DNA of 64,000 nucleotides from UMGS687 sp964383665 (GCA_964383665.1 CAYLHO010000002.1:141960-205959), one strand, 5' to 3'; counted from the first letter of the stretch, positions 43,988-53,002 are shown. Program-made: numbers and translations. The notes: generated from the sequence alone by a model not told the origin.

Positions 43988-45334
43988 ATGAAAGTTTCCA
44001 AATTGGAAAAGTTTTATTACGGAATTGGAGAGTTGGGGTATTCAACAATAACTTCAACACTTTCAAATTTTATTATGTTTTTTGGGACGAGTGTTCTTGG
44101 AATTTCTGGGTCACTTATGGGGCTTGCTGTTTCGCTTGGAGTTTTTTGGGATGCAATTTCCGACCCCATTGTTGGCCATTATTCCGACAATTTAAATTCA
44201 CCGCTAGGGCGTCGCCACCCGTTCATGCTTGTTGGAATTTTTGGGCTTTGCGCTGTTAATTTAACAATTTGGCTTGTTCCACAATCTGCGCCAATGGCCG
44301 TTAAGTTTGTTTGGATTTTAATTTCGCTTTTGGCAATTCAAACATTTTCAACATTCTTTGGAACGCCGCACATGGCACTTGGGCTTGAAATGACAACGAA
44401 CTCAAATGAACAAACTTCAATTCAATGTTATCGAACGGTTTTCTCGCTTATTGGAATGATGCTGCCAACAATTTTTATGTTTATTTTCATGCCTTCAACT
44501 TCGTCGAATCAAGGGCAACTTCAAACTCAAGGTTATGTTAACACGGCATATGCTTCATCAATTTTATGTTTAATTTTTGGGCTTATAACAATTTTTGGAA
44601 CGCTTAAACGGCAAGTTTGCTGCCCTAAACCAAGAGAAAAAAAACGAAAAGGTTTGCTGAAATCACTTTTTTTCGATGTTTTTGGAATTTTAAGAAAAAA
44701 ACAATATCGAATTTTAATTTTGGGTTATTCAATAAGTCTTTTGGCATCGTCAATTCTAACCGCCGCCGGCATGCATATGTTCACATATTGTTTTCATTTT
44801 AGTTCGCAGCAAATTTCAATTGTTCTTGCTTCGTTCATACTTTCTGCTGTTGTTTCTCAATTTGTTTGGAGCAAGATTTCTGGGAAAATTGGAAAAAAGA
44901 AAACTTTAATTCGTGGAATTTCTTTTGGAATTATTGCAATTTTTGTTGTTTGGGTGTTCTTCCTTTTAAGAGATTTATTTTCAACAAGTGTTCTTTTTTG
45001 GATCATTCTTCCATTAATTTTTCTTGTGGGATTTGGAACAGGAGTTTTATTTTCGTTTCCAATTTCACTTTTTGGCGATGTTATGTTGAAAGATGTTGAA
45101 ATTTGCGGAACAAACAAAGTTGGGGTCTATTCTGGGATTATGACGCTTGCTTCAAAAGTTAGCAATGCGTTTGCTCTTGCAATTATTGGAGTTGTTCTCG
45201 ATCTTATCCATTTTTCCTCATCTTCTCCTGTTCAGCCTCTTTCTGTTCAAAATGGGCTTGGGCTTTTGGTTTTGCTTGGAACGGTTTTGTCGCTTGGAAT
45301 TTCGGTTGCCATATTTGGAAAATTTGAGGAATAA
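43988..45334 (+). CDS. GPH-family (MelB-like) sugar:cation symporter
   Basis: This 448-residue protein has twelve predicted membrane helices. The segment ISDPIVGHYSDNLNSPLGRRHPFML matches the DxxxDPxxGxxxDxxxxxxGRxRP signature of the glycoside-pentoside-hexuronide family, whose members carry sugars with Na+ or H+. The sugar cannot be inferred; no glycoside hydrolase is adjacent. There is no ribosome site before the ATG. AT-rich sequence with a poor -10 just upstream may make this another leaderless mRNA, but this is weaker than for ftsQ, gpmI and ybeY. Confidence 0.87.
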   Translation: MKVSKLEKFYYGIGELGYSTITSTLSNFIMFFGTSVLGISGSLMGLAVSLGVFWDAISDPIVGHYSDNLNSPLGRRHPFMLVGIFGLCAVNLTIWLVPQSAPMAVKFVWILISLLAIQTFSTFFGTPHMALGLEMTTNSNEQTSIQCYRTVFSLIGMMLPTIFMFIFMPSTSSNQGQLQTQGYVNTAYASSILCLIFGLITIFGTLKRQVCCPKPREKKRKGLLKSLFFDVFGILRKKQYRILILGYSISLLASSILTAAGMHMFTYCFHFSSQQISIVLASFILSAVVSQFVWSKISGKIGKKKTLIRGISFGIIAIFVVWVFFLLRDLFSTSVLFWIILPLIFLVGFGTGVLFSFPISLFGDVMLKDVEICGTNKVGVYSGIMTLASKVSNAFALAIIGVVLDLIHFSSSSPVQPLSVQNGLGLLVLLGTVLSLGISVAIFGKFEE

Positions 45335-45387
45335 GTTTGACAGTTTCAAATTAAAAGTGTAATCTTTTTTGAAAAAGGGGAGGTTGC

Positions 45388-46569
45388 ATGGGAAAATTTG
45401 GAACAATTTCATATGGAGTTAGAACTCCAATCATAAAACGAGGGGACGATCTTGTTGAAATTGTTACAACAAGTGTTTTAAACGCTCTTAAAGAGAATAA
45501 TTTGGAACTTCAAGACAGAGATGTTGTTGGCGTTACGGAAGCAGTTGTTGGAATTGCGCAAGGAAATTTTGCAACGGTTGATCAAATTGCAAAAGATGTT
45601 GAAAAACATTTTAAAGACAAAACAGTTGGGCTTATTTTTCCAATTATGAGCAGAAACAGATTTTCACTTTTGCTTAAAGGAATTTCCATGGGCTGCAAAA
45701 AACTTATAATAATGCTTTCCTATCCTTCTGACGAAGTTGGAAACCCATTAATTTCACAACAAAAACATTACGAAAGCGGAATAAACCTATATGGCAAGGC
45801 TCTTTCCGAGGAAGAGTTCAGAAATGCATTTGGCGAAACAAAACATCTTTTTACAGGTGTTGACTACATTGAATTTTATAAACAAATTGCAGGGCAAAAC
45901 TGCGAAATTATTTTTGGAAACAAAGCTGAAAACATTTTGGACTACACAAAATTTGTTATAAACGCGGACATTCACACTCGGAAGCAAACAAAACAACATT
46001 TAATTGATTGCGGCGCAGAAAAGGTTGTTTCCCTTGATGAACTTCTAACAGAAAGTGTTGACGGAAGCGGTTATAATGAGGAATATGGTCTTCTTGGAAG
46101 CAACATTAACACCGACGACACTGTTAAGCTTTTCCCTCGAGGAACACGAAAGTTTGCCTATGACCTTCAAAAGAGATTTAAGGAACTTACTGGCAAAACA
46201 GTTGAATGTTTGGTTTATGGCGATGGCGCATTTAAAGACCCTGTTGGGAAAATTTGGGAACTTGCCGACCCTGTTGTCAGCCCCGGGTTCACCGATGGAC
46301 TTTTGGGAACGCCAAATGAGATTAAACTTAAGTATATTTCTGAAACGCGTCTTGCAAACCTTTCGGGCGAAGAGGCAAGCGAGGAATTTAAGAAAATTGT
46401 TAGAGAGAAAAAGGGCGACTCAAAGCAAAACAATCGCGCGGCTCTTGGAACAACCCCGCGCCAACTTACAGATTTAATTGGTTCGCTTTGCGATTTAACA
46501 AGCGGAAGCGGCGACAAGGGAACTCCAGTTGTTTTAATTCAAAACTATTTCAAGAACTATGCTGATTAA
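45388..46569 (+). CDS. CofE-like gamma-glutamyl ligase
   Basis: The 393-residue protein resembles the CofE family (coenzyme F420-0:L-glutamate ligase): VRTPIIKRGDDLVEIV...DRDVVGVTEAVVGIAQG near the start, a long middle section, and VYGDGAFKDPVGKIWELADP with GLLGTPNEIKLKY later. Family members add glutamate in gamma linkage. No other F420 genes are in the window, and Firmicutes usually lack F420, so the substrate is probably different, for example a folate or another cofactor. GGGGAGG precedes the ATG, and a terminator closes the gene. Confidence 0.72.
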   Translation: MGKFGTISYGVRTPIIKRGDDLVEIVTTSVLNALKENNLELQDRDVVGVTEAVVGIAQGNFATVDQIAKDVEKHFKDKTVGLIFPIMSRNRFSLLLKGISMGCKKLIIMLSYPSDEVGNPLISQQKHYESGINLYGKALSEEEFRNAFGETKHLFTGVDYIEFYKQIAGQNCEIIFGNKAENILDYTKFVINADIHTRKQTKQHLIDCGAEKVVSLDELLTESVDGSGYNEEYGLLGSNINTDDTVKLFPRGTRKFAYDLQKRFKELTGKTVECLVYGDGAFKDPVGKIWELADPVVSPGFTDGLLGTPNEIKLKYISETRLANLSGEEASEEFKKIVREKKGDSKQNNRAALGTTPRQLTDLIGSLCDLTSGSGDKGTPVVLIQNYFKNYAD

Positions 46570-46575
46570 AATAAA

Positions 46576-46608
46576 CAAAAACAGCCAAAAAATTATGGCT
46601 GTTTTTTC
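46576..46608 (+). terminator. Terminator of the CofE-like gene
   Basis: ACAGCCA and TGGCTGT form a stem with an eight-base loop followed by T6. Confidence 0.83.
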
Positions 46609-46638
46609 TTTTTCATGGCAAAAATTTATTAATAATTT

Positions 46639-46667
46639 TTGTTGTTTTTTAAAAAACGGTGTATAAT
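46639..46667 (+). promoter_or_regulatory. Promoter of clpC
   Basis: TTGTTG (46639-46644) and TATAAT (46662-46667) are 17 bases apart, with TG next to the -10. No CtsR-like GGTCAAA repeat is visible. Confidence 0.65.
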
Positions 46668-46696
46668 TAAAACAAGTTAGAAAGGAGGCGGTTTTA

Positions 46697-49156
46697 ATGT
46701 TCTTGGAAACAAGTGAAAGTTTGGAAAAAACCCTTATGGAAGCAAGCGCGGTTGCGCTCCGATTTGGCGGCGAAATGGTTGAAACCGAGCATATTCTTTA
46801 TGGGCTTACAAAAGTTAACTGCACTGCAAAGAAAATTTTAAAGGAGTTTGGAGTTACCGATTCAAAACTTCTTAACATATTCAGAGAGAACAACGAGGAG
46901 GAAGCTTTTTTCGACAGCGTTGTTTTAACCCCTGCTGTTAAGGAAATTTTCAAAATTGCTCAAACAATTGCTCTTCAACTTAATCATAATTTTCTTGGAA
47001 CGGAGCATTTGCTTCTTGCTCTTGTTTCGTCGCAAGATTGTTTTGCAACAAGGCTTTTAACAAGCTATTTCAAAGTTAATGTTCAAGAGCTTAAAAACAA
47101 GGTTGTTTCTTTCCTTCAAGGAAAAGGGTATGGCGAAGGCGAGGAAACAGAAATTCAAAAACAAGACAACCAAAAACAATCCAATTTGCCAGAAAAACTT
47201 TTGGAAATTGGAAGTGATTTCACTCTTAAAGCCCGTCAGGGGAAAATTGACCCAATCATTGGAAGGGAAAAGGAAATTGAAAGAGTTATTGAAATTCTTT
47301 GCCGAAAAACAAAAAACAACCCTGTTCTAATTGGAGAGGCAGGTGTTGGAAAAACTGCTGTTGTTGAGGGGCTTGCCCTTGCAATTGTTCGAGGCGAAGT
47401 TCCCGACCTTCTTAAGAACAAGGAAATTTTCTCGCTTGAAATTGGAAGTCTTATGGCTGGAACGAAATATCGCGGGGCAATGGAGGAAAAACTTAAGGAC
47501 GCAATTGAAACTATAATTGCAAACAAGAACATTATTGTTTTCATTGATGAAATCCACACTCTTGCTCAAGCTGGGGCAGAAAAGGGCGAAACAAGCCCTT
47601 CTGATATGCTTAAACCATATCTTTCTCGTGGGGAACTTCAAACAATTGGTGCAACAACAACCGATGAATATCGAAAATTTATTGAGAAGGATAAAGCGCT
47701 TGAAAGAAGATTCCAACCAATTGTTGTTGAACCTCCAACGGTTGAGCAAACAATTGAAATTTTAAAAGGTCTTCGCGACAGCTATGAAGCCTTCCACAAA
47801 GTTAAAATAACCGATGAGGCAATTGAGGCGGCGGCAACTCTTTCCGACAGATATATCATGGACAGAAGTTTGCCAGACAAGGCAATTGATTTAATTGACG
47901 AAGCAGCGTCGAAAGCAAAAGTTAATTTCAGTTTGAAGCCAACCGAGGTCAGGGAAAAAGAGGACAAACTTAAACAACTTCAAGCATCGCGCGATGAAGC
48001 AAGTTTGGAACGCAATTATGAAAAGGCTGCAAAAATTCAATCCGAAATTGTTAAACTTGAAGATGCTTTAGAAAAACTTAACAAGTCGCTTAACAGAACG
48101 GATAAGAAAGTTAATGCAATTGGGGCAAGCGAAGTTGCCGATGTTGTTGCTCGCTGGACGGGGATTCCAGTTAATAAAATAACCGAAACGGAAAAAGAAA
48201 AACTTATCAATCTTGAAAACATTTTGCATAAGCGCGTTATTGGGCAAGACGAAGCGGTTGAAGCTGTTGCAAAAGCAATTCGCCGAAGCCGTGTTGGGCT
48301 TCAAGATGCTAAACGGCCAATTGGCTCATTCTTATTCATGGGGCCAACTGGCGTTGGGAAAACCGAACTTTCAAAAGCAATTGCCGAAGCCATGTTCGAC
48401 AACGAGAACAACATTGTTCGTCTTGACATGAGCGAATATATGGAACCACATTCTGTTGCAAAGCTTATTGGAGCGCCTCCTGGATATGTTGGGTTTGATG
48501 AAGGTGGGCAACTTACCGAGGCTGTTCGTCGAAAACCATATTGCGTTGTTCTTTTTGATGAAATTGAAAAAGCACACCCCGACATTTTCAACGCACTCTT
48601 GCAAATTTTGGACGACGGGCGCCTAACTGATTCGCAAGGAAGAACAGTTAACTTCCGAAACACGATCATAATTTTAACAAGCAACATTGGGGCTCAAGAG
48701 GTTCAACGTCAAAGCCGTCTTGGATTTGAAACAGGCGAAAATGAAGAAGAATCTTTTGATGAAATTAAACATATTTATATTGATGCGCTCCGAAAGAAAT
48801 TTAAGCCAGAGTTCTTAAACAGAATTGACGTGACTTGTGTTTTCCATTCTCTTTCGCTTGACGATTTCACAAAAATTGCAAAGATTCTTATGAAAAACAT
48901 CAACAAGCGCCTTCAAAAACAGGGAATCGAACTTAAGTTAACAGAACGTGCTCTTTCCTATATTGTTTCGCAAGGAGCAGATGCGGAATATGGGGCAAGA
49001 CCGCTTCGAAGGTTTATTCAGCAACATGTTGAAGATGCAATTGCAGAAAAGATTTTGCTTGGAGATCTTGAAAAACAAGGAACGATAATCATCGATTTTG
49101 AAAACGTCAGATTAACGTTTAAAAACGATTTAAGTTCTTATGAACAAAATCAATAA
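46697..49156 (+). CDS. clpC: ClpC-type AAA+ unfoldase of the Clp protease
   Basis: The 819-residue protein has two N-terminal Clp repeats (about 1-145), a first AAA+ domain with Walker A GEAGVGKT near 213 and Walker B VFIDEIHTL, a UVR-type coiled middle region (about 420-455, RDEASLERNYEKAAKIQSEI), and a second AAA+ domain with Walker A GPTGVGKTE near 549. The tripeptide LGF near 674-676 is the loop that docks onto ClpP. It unfolds proteins for degradation and in Bacillus is regulated by CtsR and McsAB. Here it stands alone with no ctsR-mcsA-mcsB genes. AAGGAGG precedes the ATG. Confidence 0.94.
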   Translation: MFLETSESLEKTLMEASAVALRFGGEMVETEHILYGLTKVNCTAKKILKEFGVTDSKLLNIFRENNEEEAFFDSVVLTPAVKEIFKIAQTIALQLNHNFLGTEHLLLALVSSQDCFATRLLTSYFKVNVQELKNKVVSFLQGKGYGEGEETEIQKQDNQKQSNLPEKLLEIGSDFTLKARQGKIDPIIGREKEIERVIEILCRKTKNNPVLIGEAGVGKTAVVEGLALAIVRGEVPDLLKNKEIFSLEIGSLMAGTKYRGAMEEKLKDAIETIIANKNIIVFIDEIHTLAQAGAEKGETSPSDMLKPYLSRGELQTIGATTTDEYRKFIEKDKALERRFQPIVVEPPTVEQTIEILKGLRDSYEAFHKVKITDEAIEAAATLSDRYIMDRSLPDKAIDLIDEAASKAKVNFSLKPTEVREKEDKLKQLQASRDEASLERNYEKAAKIQSEIVKLEDALEKLNKSLNRTDKKVNAIGASEVADVVARWTGIPVNKITETEKEKLINLENILHKRVIGQDEAVEAVAKAIRRSRVGLQDAKRPIGSFLFMGPTGVGKTELSKAIAEAMFDNENNIVRLDMSEYMEPHSVAKLIGAPPGYVGFDEGGQLTEAVRRKPYCVVLFDEIEKAHPDIFNALLQILDDGRLTDSQGRTVNFRNTIIILTSNIGAQEVQRQSRLGFETGENEEESFDEIKHIYIDALRKKFKPEFLNRIDVTCVFHSLSLDDFTKIAKILMKNINKRLQKQGIELKLTERALSYIVSQGADAEYGARPLRRFIQQHVEDAIAEKILLGDLEKQGTIIIDFENVRLTFKNDLSSYEQNQ

Positions 49157-49170
49157 TTTAAGAAAAAAAT

Positions 49171-49204
49171 AAAAAAATCACGAAATTTCCGTGATTTTTT
49201 ATTG
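49171..49204. terminator. Bidirectional terminator between clpC and the YtxH-like gene
   Basis: AAAAAATCACG and CGTGATTTTTT form the stem around AAATTTC, between convergent genes. Confidence 0.87.
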
Positions 49205-49207
49205 TTT

Positions 49208-49405
49208 TTATGCGTTTTGAGCATTATTTTTTGATTTTTTAAGATTCTTTTTAACTTTGTTTGCTTCCTGCTTTATCATTTTAATTTCGTCCTTAACCAT
49301 TGTTTCTCCTTCATCGGCAAGGTCTTGAACTTGCTTGCAATATTTATGAAGAACAATTCCAAAAAGTCCGCCAACCATAAGCCCAACAATAAATCCTTCT
49401 TTCAT
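49208..49405 (-). CDS. YtxH-like small membrane protein
   Basis: The product has 65 residues: one N-terminal membrane helix with a glycine-zipper pattern (FIVGLMVGGLFGIVLH), then a charged coiled-coil-like tail (VKDEIKMIKQEANKVKKNLKKS). This layout fits the YtxH family, small stress-related membrane proteins of unknown mechanism. GGAGAA precedes the ATG. It is a single gene. Confidence 0.65.
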   Translation of the reverse strand: MKEGFIVGLMVGGLFGIVLHKYCKQVQDLADEGETMVKDEIKMIKQEANKVKKNLKKSKNNAQNA

Positions 49406-49502
49406 ACAGTTTTCTCCTTTTAAGCTTTTTGCTTAACTTTAGTGTTTGCAAAAACGTCTATTTTATTCTTTGCTGGCATAGGTTAAAAGGAAAGGGAAAA
49501 TT

Positions 49503-49760
49503 ATGTTTAATTTTTTTTCAGAGATTAAAAAGGAACTTAAAATTCCAAACTCCGATGGGGATTATAATCTTGTTTTAACAAGCGGAAAAGCGCTTTATGC
49601 CGAAGGGGCAAAAGGGCTTATTCTTCTTTCAACCGAGCAAGTTATGTTTCGAGTTAAGGGGAAGATTATTAGCGTTTTTGGCAAAAATTTGAAGCTTAAA
49701 GAAATGGGAAACCAAACAATTTGCATTGTTGGAGAAATTGAAAAAATTGAGGAATCATAA
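49503..49760 (+). CDS. yqfC: YqfC/YabP-family sporulation protein
   Basis: This 85-residue, beta-rich protein has LTSGKALYAEGAKGLILLSTEQVMFRVKGKIISVFGKNLKLKEM, the repeated turn-strand pattern of the YabP/YqfC family, including the GxxxxxxF/V-G terminus that precedes I-G-I. In Bacillus yqfC is made in the mother cell under sigma-E. It is separated by one base from yqfD, the standard pair. Their presence implies a spore-forming ancestry; whether this organism forms spores cannot be told from this window. Confidence 0.83.
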   Translation: MFNFFSEIKKELKIPNSDGDYNLVLTSGKALYAEGAKGLILLSTEQVMFRVKGKIISVFGKNLKLKEMGNQTICIVGEIEKIEES

Positions 49761-49761
49761 C

Positions 49762-50928
49762 TTGAAAATAAAAATTTTTAAACGAGCAAAGAAAGAAAAA
49801 AGAAGCAAAAAAACAAGCGTAACTTTTTCTCTTTCGGGCTATAACTTTGAGCGCTGGCTTAACGTCCTTTCGAACAAGGGAGTTGAGATTTTATCTGCGG
49901 AAAAAATTGATGTTAAAAATTCGAAACTTGAAGTTGAAATTGAAAGAGAAAAACAAGTTGAAACCTTTTTAAAATCAAAAAATTTTCAAGTTGTTGGAAA
50001 GCAATATAACGGGCTTGCACGCCCTCTTAAATTTTTTGGAACTCATTTTGGAATTATAATTGGAATTTTTCTCTGTTTTTGTTTTTATGTTGTTGCTTCT
50101 GGCTATGTTTGGCGAATTGAAATTATGGGTAACGAAAATGTTAACTCAAATGAAATTATTGAAGTTCTTGATGAGAATGGGGTTTCAATTTTTTCTCCGT
50201 TAAACCGAAATTCAAATGAAGAAATTGAAAAAATTGTTTTAAATAATTTTAAGAACGTTAGCATGGTTAGCGTTGTTAAAAAAGGAACTTCAATTATAGT
50301 TAACATTAAAGAAAAACTTATAACAAACGAAAATCAGGGGTTTGGGGCTCTTTTGGCAAGCGAAGACGGAACAATTAAAAACATAAAATTAATTCAAGGA
50401 ACGCCGGTTGTTAAGGTTGGAGATGTTGTTCGCGCAGGCGACGAACTTGTTGCTCCATATGTTGTTGACAGCAGTGGGAATTGCATTCCAATCGAACCAA
50501 AAGCGGAAATCACTTTTGAATTTTTGCTTTCTGGGCAAAGCGTTCATAACAACACGGTTCAAGTTCAAAAAAGAACAGGACGAAATGTTTGCGAAAGAAA
50601 AATGAGTTTTTTGGACAGGGAAATTGTAACAACAAAGGTTGAAGTTCCGTTCGAAATTTATGAGCTTGAAAGAAGTGAAACATATCTTTCAACATCAACC
50701 TTGCCGCTTAAGTATGTAACTTTAACATATCATGAAATTGAAAACGTTACAATTGAAAAAAGTTTTTCAGAGGTTAAAGACGAGAAAATTCAGGAAGCAA
50801 AGTCGCTTGCGTTTGCGCGAAAGGCGGAGCAGGACAGCGTTGTTTACGAGAATTATGTTATAACGGAAAAAGGCGATCAAACAATTGTTGACTATGTTGT
50901 TTGCGTTGAAAGAACGGTTACCAGTTAA
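49762..50928 (+). CDS. yqfD: YqfD-family sporulation membrane protein
   Basis: The preferred start is TTG at 49762, one base after the yqfC stop and eight bases after GAGGA, giving 388 residues. The frame is open upstream only within yqfC. The order is typical: a basic N-terminus, SGYNFERWLNVLSNKGVEILSAE (the YqfD opening), one membrane helix (about 85-110), then a POTRA-like and beta-rich extracytoplasmic region (MGNENVNSNEIIEVLDENGVSIFSPL). YqfD is a stage IV sporulation protein in the family of SpoIV-associated membrane proteins. It is coupled to yqfC. Confidence 0.87.
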   Translation: MKIKIFKRAKKEKRSKKTSVTFSLSGYNFERWLNVLSNKGVEILSAEKIDVKNSKLEVEIEREKQVETFLKSKNFQVVGKQYNGLARPLKFFGTHFGIIIGIFLCFCFYVVASGYVWRIEIMGNENVNSNEIIEVLDENGVSIFSPLNRNSNEEIEKIVLNNFKNVSMVSVVKKGTSIIVNIKEKLITNENQGFGALLASEDGTIKNIKLIQGTPVVKVGDVVRAGDELVAPYVVDSSGNCIPIEPKAEITFEFLLSGQSVHNNTVQVQKRTGRNVCERKMSFLDREIVTTKVEVPFEIYELERSETYLSTSTLPLKYVTLTYHEIENVTIEKSFSEVKDEKIQEAKSLAFARKAEQDSVVYENYVITEKGDQTIVDYVVCVERTVTS

Positions 50929-50941
50929 AAACATTTTAATC

Positions 50942-50968
50942 AAAAAAACGCCAAATGGTGTTTTTTTC
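50942..50968 (+). terminator. Terminator after yqfD
   Basis: AAACGCCA and TGGTGTTT form a stem with one G-T pair, followed by T7. It isolates yqfCD from ybeY. Confidence 0.75.
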
Positions 50969-50988
50969 TATGCAAAGGACCAAAAAAG

Positions 50989-50997
50989 TGTTATAAT
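50989..50997 (+). promoter_or_regulatory. Extended -10 promoter giving a leaderless ybeY mRNA
   Basis: TGT-TATAAT (50989-50997) ends seven bases before the ATG at 51005, so transcription should start at or one base before the start codon. No ribosome site is present. Confidence 0.55.
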
Positions 50998-51004
50998 ATA
51001 AAAT

Positions 51005-51457
51005 ATGAATAAAGTATGTTTTAAAAACGTTTTTTCGCCATGTTTTAAGAAAATGGCAACAAAACTTTTCAGTGATGCCGTTGAAAAAAATTATGGAACG
51101 GATAAGAATTTTTTTGCAAACATTAAATTTGTTTCGGAAAGCGAGATTCAAAAATTAAACAGAGAGTTTAGGCAAATTGACAGGGTTACAGATGTCCTTT
51201 CATTCCCAAATTACGATGATCCTCAAAATGCAAGTTTTGAAGAAGACGATGTTTTCTTGGGAGATATTGCAATTTGCAAATCTGTTGCAAAAAAACAAGC
51301 AAAAGAATTTGGACACAGCCTTAAACGTGAACTTTGTTTTCTTGCTCTCCATGGTTTTTTGCACATAATGGGATACGACCATGTTGAAAAAGAGGACGAG
51401 GAAAAAATGATGGGGCTTGCAAACGAAATTTTAAGAGAAAATGGAGTTGAAAGATGA
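51005..51457 (+). CDS. ybeY: Endoribonuclease YbeY
   Basis: This 150-residue protein carries the zinc motif H3xH5xH in HGFLHIMGYDH (His116, 120, 126), preceded by TDVLSFP and DDVFLGDIAIC, both conserved in YbeY. The enzyme takes part in 16S rRNA maturation and 70S quality control. It overlaps era by four bases (ATGA), a classical pairing in Firmicutes. The usual phoH gene upstream is absent. Confidence 0.95.
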   Translation: MNKVCFKNVFSPCFKKMATKLFSDAVEKNYGTDKNFFANIKFVSESEIQKLNREFRQIDRVTDVLSFPNYDDPQNASFEEDDVFLGDIAICKSVAKKQAKEFGHSLKRELCFLALHGFLHIMGYDHVEKEDEEKMMGLANEILRENGVER

Positions 51458-52320
51458 AAGCGGGATATGTTGCAGTTATTGGAAAAACAAACGCAGGGAA
51501 AAGCACTTTAATTAATGAACTTTTGGGCGTTAAACTTAATATTGTTTCTCATAAAAAACAAACAACAAGAAACAACATTCTTGGAGTTTTAACGGAAAAG
51601 AACTCTCAATTTGTTTTCATCGACACTCCGGGAATTCACCGAAGTCAAAACCAGCTTGACAAGGCTATGAACAAAAGCGTTCGAAATGCGAAGGAAGGGG
51701 CAGATGTTGTTGTTTATTTGATCGACGGTTCAAAAGCTTTTTCAAGCGAAGAAATTGCGTCGATGGCTTCACTTTCCGAAATGGATAACTTGATTGTTGC
51801 TGTTAGCAAAATTGATTTAACAACCCCAGAAAAACTTGCCGAGAATTTGGTTAAATTGAATGAAATTTCGGCAAAGGCAATTGTTCCGTTTTCCTCGAAG
51901 AAACGAAAAAATTTGGGGCTTCTGAAAGAGGAAATTTTGAAACTTCTTCCAACGCAGGAAATGATTTTCCCGGAAGACGAAATAACGGATAGGTCAACAA
52001 AATTTTTCTGCAGCGAGATTGTTCGTGAAAAAATTTTAAACTTCACGAATGAGGAAATTCCGCATGGTGTTTTTTGTGGTGTTGTTTCTTTCGAGGAAGA
52101 TGAAAGGAAAATTGAAATTTTGATTGATGTTGTTTGCGAAAAAGAATCCCACAAGGCAATTATAATTGGCAAGGGCGGGGGAACCCTTAAGCGAATTGGA
52201 ACAAGCGCAAGAATCGACATGGAAAAATTCCTTGGGAAAAAAGTTATGTTAAAACTCTTTGTTAAAGTTGAAAAGGATTGGCGAAACAAACAGTCGTTCA
52301 TTTCGTCGAATGGCTTTTAG
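51454..52320 (+). CDS. era: GTPase Era
   Basis: The 288-residue protein has G1 GKTNAGKST (10-18), the switch segment KKQTTRNNILGV, G3 DTPGIH, and a G4 SKID in place of NKxD. A C-terminal KH domain follows with IIGKGGGTLKRIG. Era binds 16S rRNA and is required for 30S assembly. It is translated in coupling with ybeY. Confidence 0.96.
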   Translation: MKAGYVAVIGKTNAGKSTLINELLGVKLNIVSHKKQTTRNNILGVLTEKNSQFVFIDTPGIHRSQNQLDKAMNKSVRNAKEGADVVVYLIDGSKAFSSEEIASMASLSEMDNLIVAVSKIDLTTPEKLAENLVKLNEISAKAIVPFSSKKRKNLGLLKEEILKLLPTQEMIFPEDEITDRSTKFFCSEIVREKILNFTNEEIPHGVFCGVVSFEEDERKIEILIDVVCEKESHKAIIIGKGGGTLKRIGTSARIDMEKFLGKKVMLKLFVKVEKDWRNKQSFISSNGF

Positions 52321-52330
52321 AATTGGGATA

Positions 52331-52358
52331 TTGACAACTTTTGTGAATATGATAGAAT
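52331..52358 (+). promoter_or_regulatory. Promoter of the gene at 52381
   Basis: A perfect TTGACA (52331-52336) and TAGAAT (52353-52358) are 16 bases apart, starting ten bases after the era stop. Confidence 0.65.
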
Positions 52359-52380
52359 ATATCCACATGGAGGTTTATTT

Positions 52381-52863
52381 ATGTCAGAATTAAGATACAC
52401 CGAAAAAGAAATTTACGATTTTGAAGACAGAAGACTTTTGAACTTTTTTGAAGATTCAATTTTGTTAAATGGTTCGTTTCAAACAACGCTTAACAACTTA
52501 ACCGCAGCAACTGCACTTGTTGACAGGGGGTTGATTTCAGTTTACAACCCAAAAATTGACGTTGTTTTCAGCCAATGCAAAAAGAATTTCATCTCTCTTG
52601 GACGTTGCTCAAAAGAAAAATTTGATGAAGATAAATTTATGGATTTCAACTTGAGATTTCGCAGGTTTGGGGAAAGCTTGGAAAATTGCTTTGACGACCT
52701 CAAATCCAATTGCGATTTAAATGAAAGAACGCGACTTGTTGATCGTGAGGAAATTGTTCAAGGGCTTTATGACAAATGTTACGTTGCCTATAAATCATGC
52801 AGAGCAGAACGCAACATGAAGGAAAATTCAATTAAGGCAATAAAAAATCAGTTTGAATTATAG
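52381..52863 (+). CDS. Charged helical protein of unknown function
   Basis: The product has 160 residues, rich in charged residues and Asn, with no signal or membrane helix. It contains six Cys at positions not arranged as a clear zinc motif. Predicted helical character throughout (LRYTEKEIYDFEDRRLLNFFED...). I do not recognise the family. It has its own promoter, a GGAGG ribosome site and a terminator, so it is a genuine single gene between era and ileS. Confidence 0.7.
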   Translation: MSELRYTEKEIYDFEDRRLLNFFEDSILLNGSFQTTLNNLTAATALVDRGLISVYNPKIDVVFSQCKKNFISLGRCSKEKFDEDKFMDFNLRFRRFGESLENCFDDLKSNCDLNERTRLVDREEIVQGLYDKCYVAYKSCRAERNMKENSIKAIKNQFEL

Positions 52864-52879
52864 AAAAATTTTTTAAGAG

Positions 52880-52911
52880 AGGGAACTTTTTAAGTTCCTT
52901 TTCTTTTTTTT
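52880..52911 (+). terminator. Terminator of the gene at 52381
   Basis: GGGAACTT and AAGTTCC form the stem around TTT, followed by a T-rich run. Confidence 0.82.
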
Positions 52912-52973
52912 GTCTTTCAGAAATTACTTTATATTTAGTTATATATAATCTAAGAGAAAAACCCGCATTTTAA

Positions 52974-53002
52974 TTGCAATAAAAGGGGTTATGTGGTAGA
53001 AT
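52974..53002 (+). promoter_or_regulatory. Promoter of the ileS operon
   Basis: TTGCAA (52974-52979) and TAGAAT (52997-53002) are 17 bases apart, with TGG before the -10. The ~40-base leader has no T-box (no TGGNACCGCG). Confidence 0.65.

Noticed and set aside
46609..46696. CtsR operator upstream of clpC
   Set aside because: No tandem GGTCAAA-type heptads are visible in the leader.
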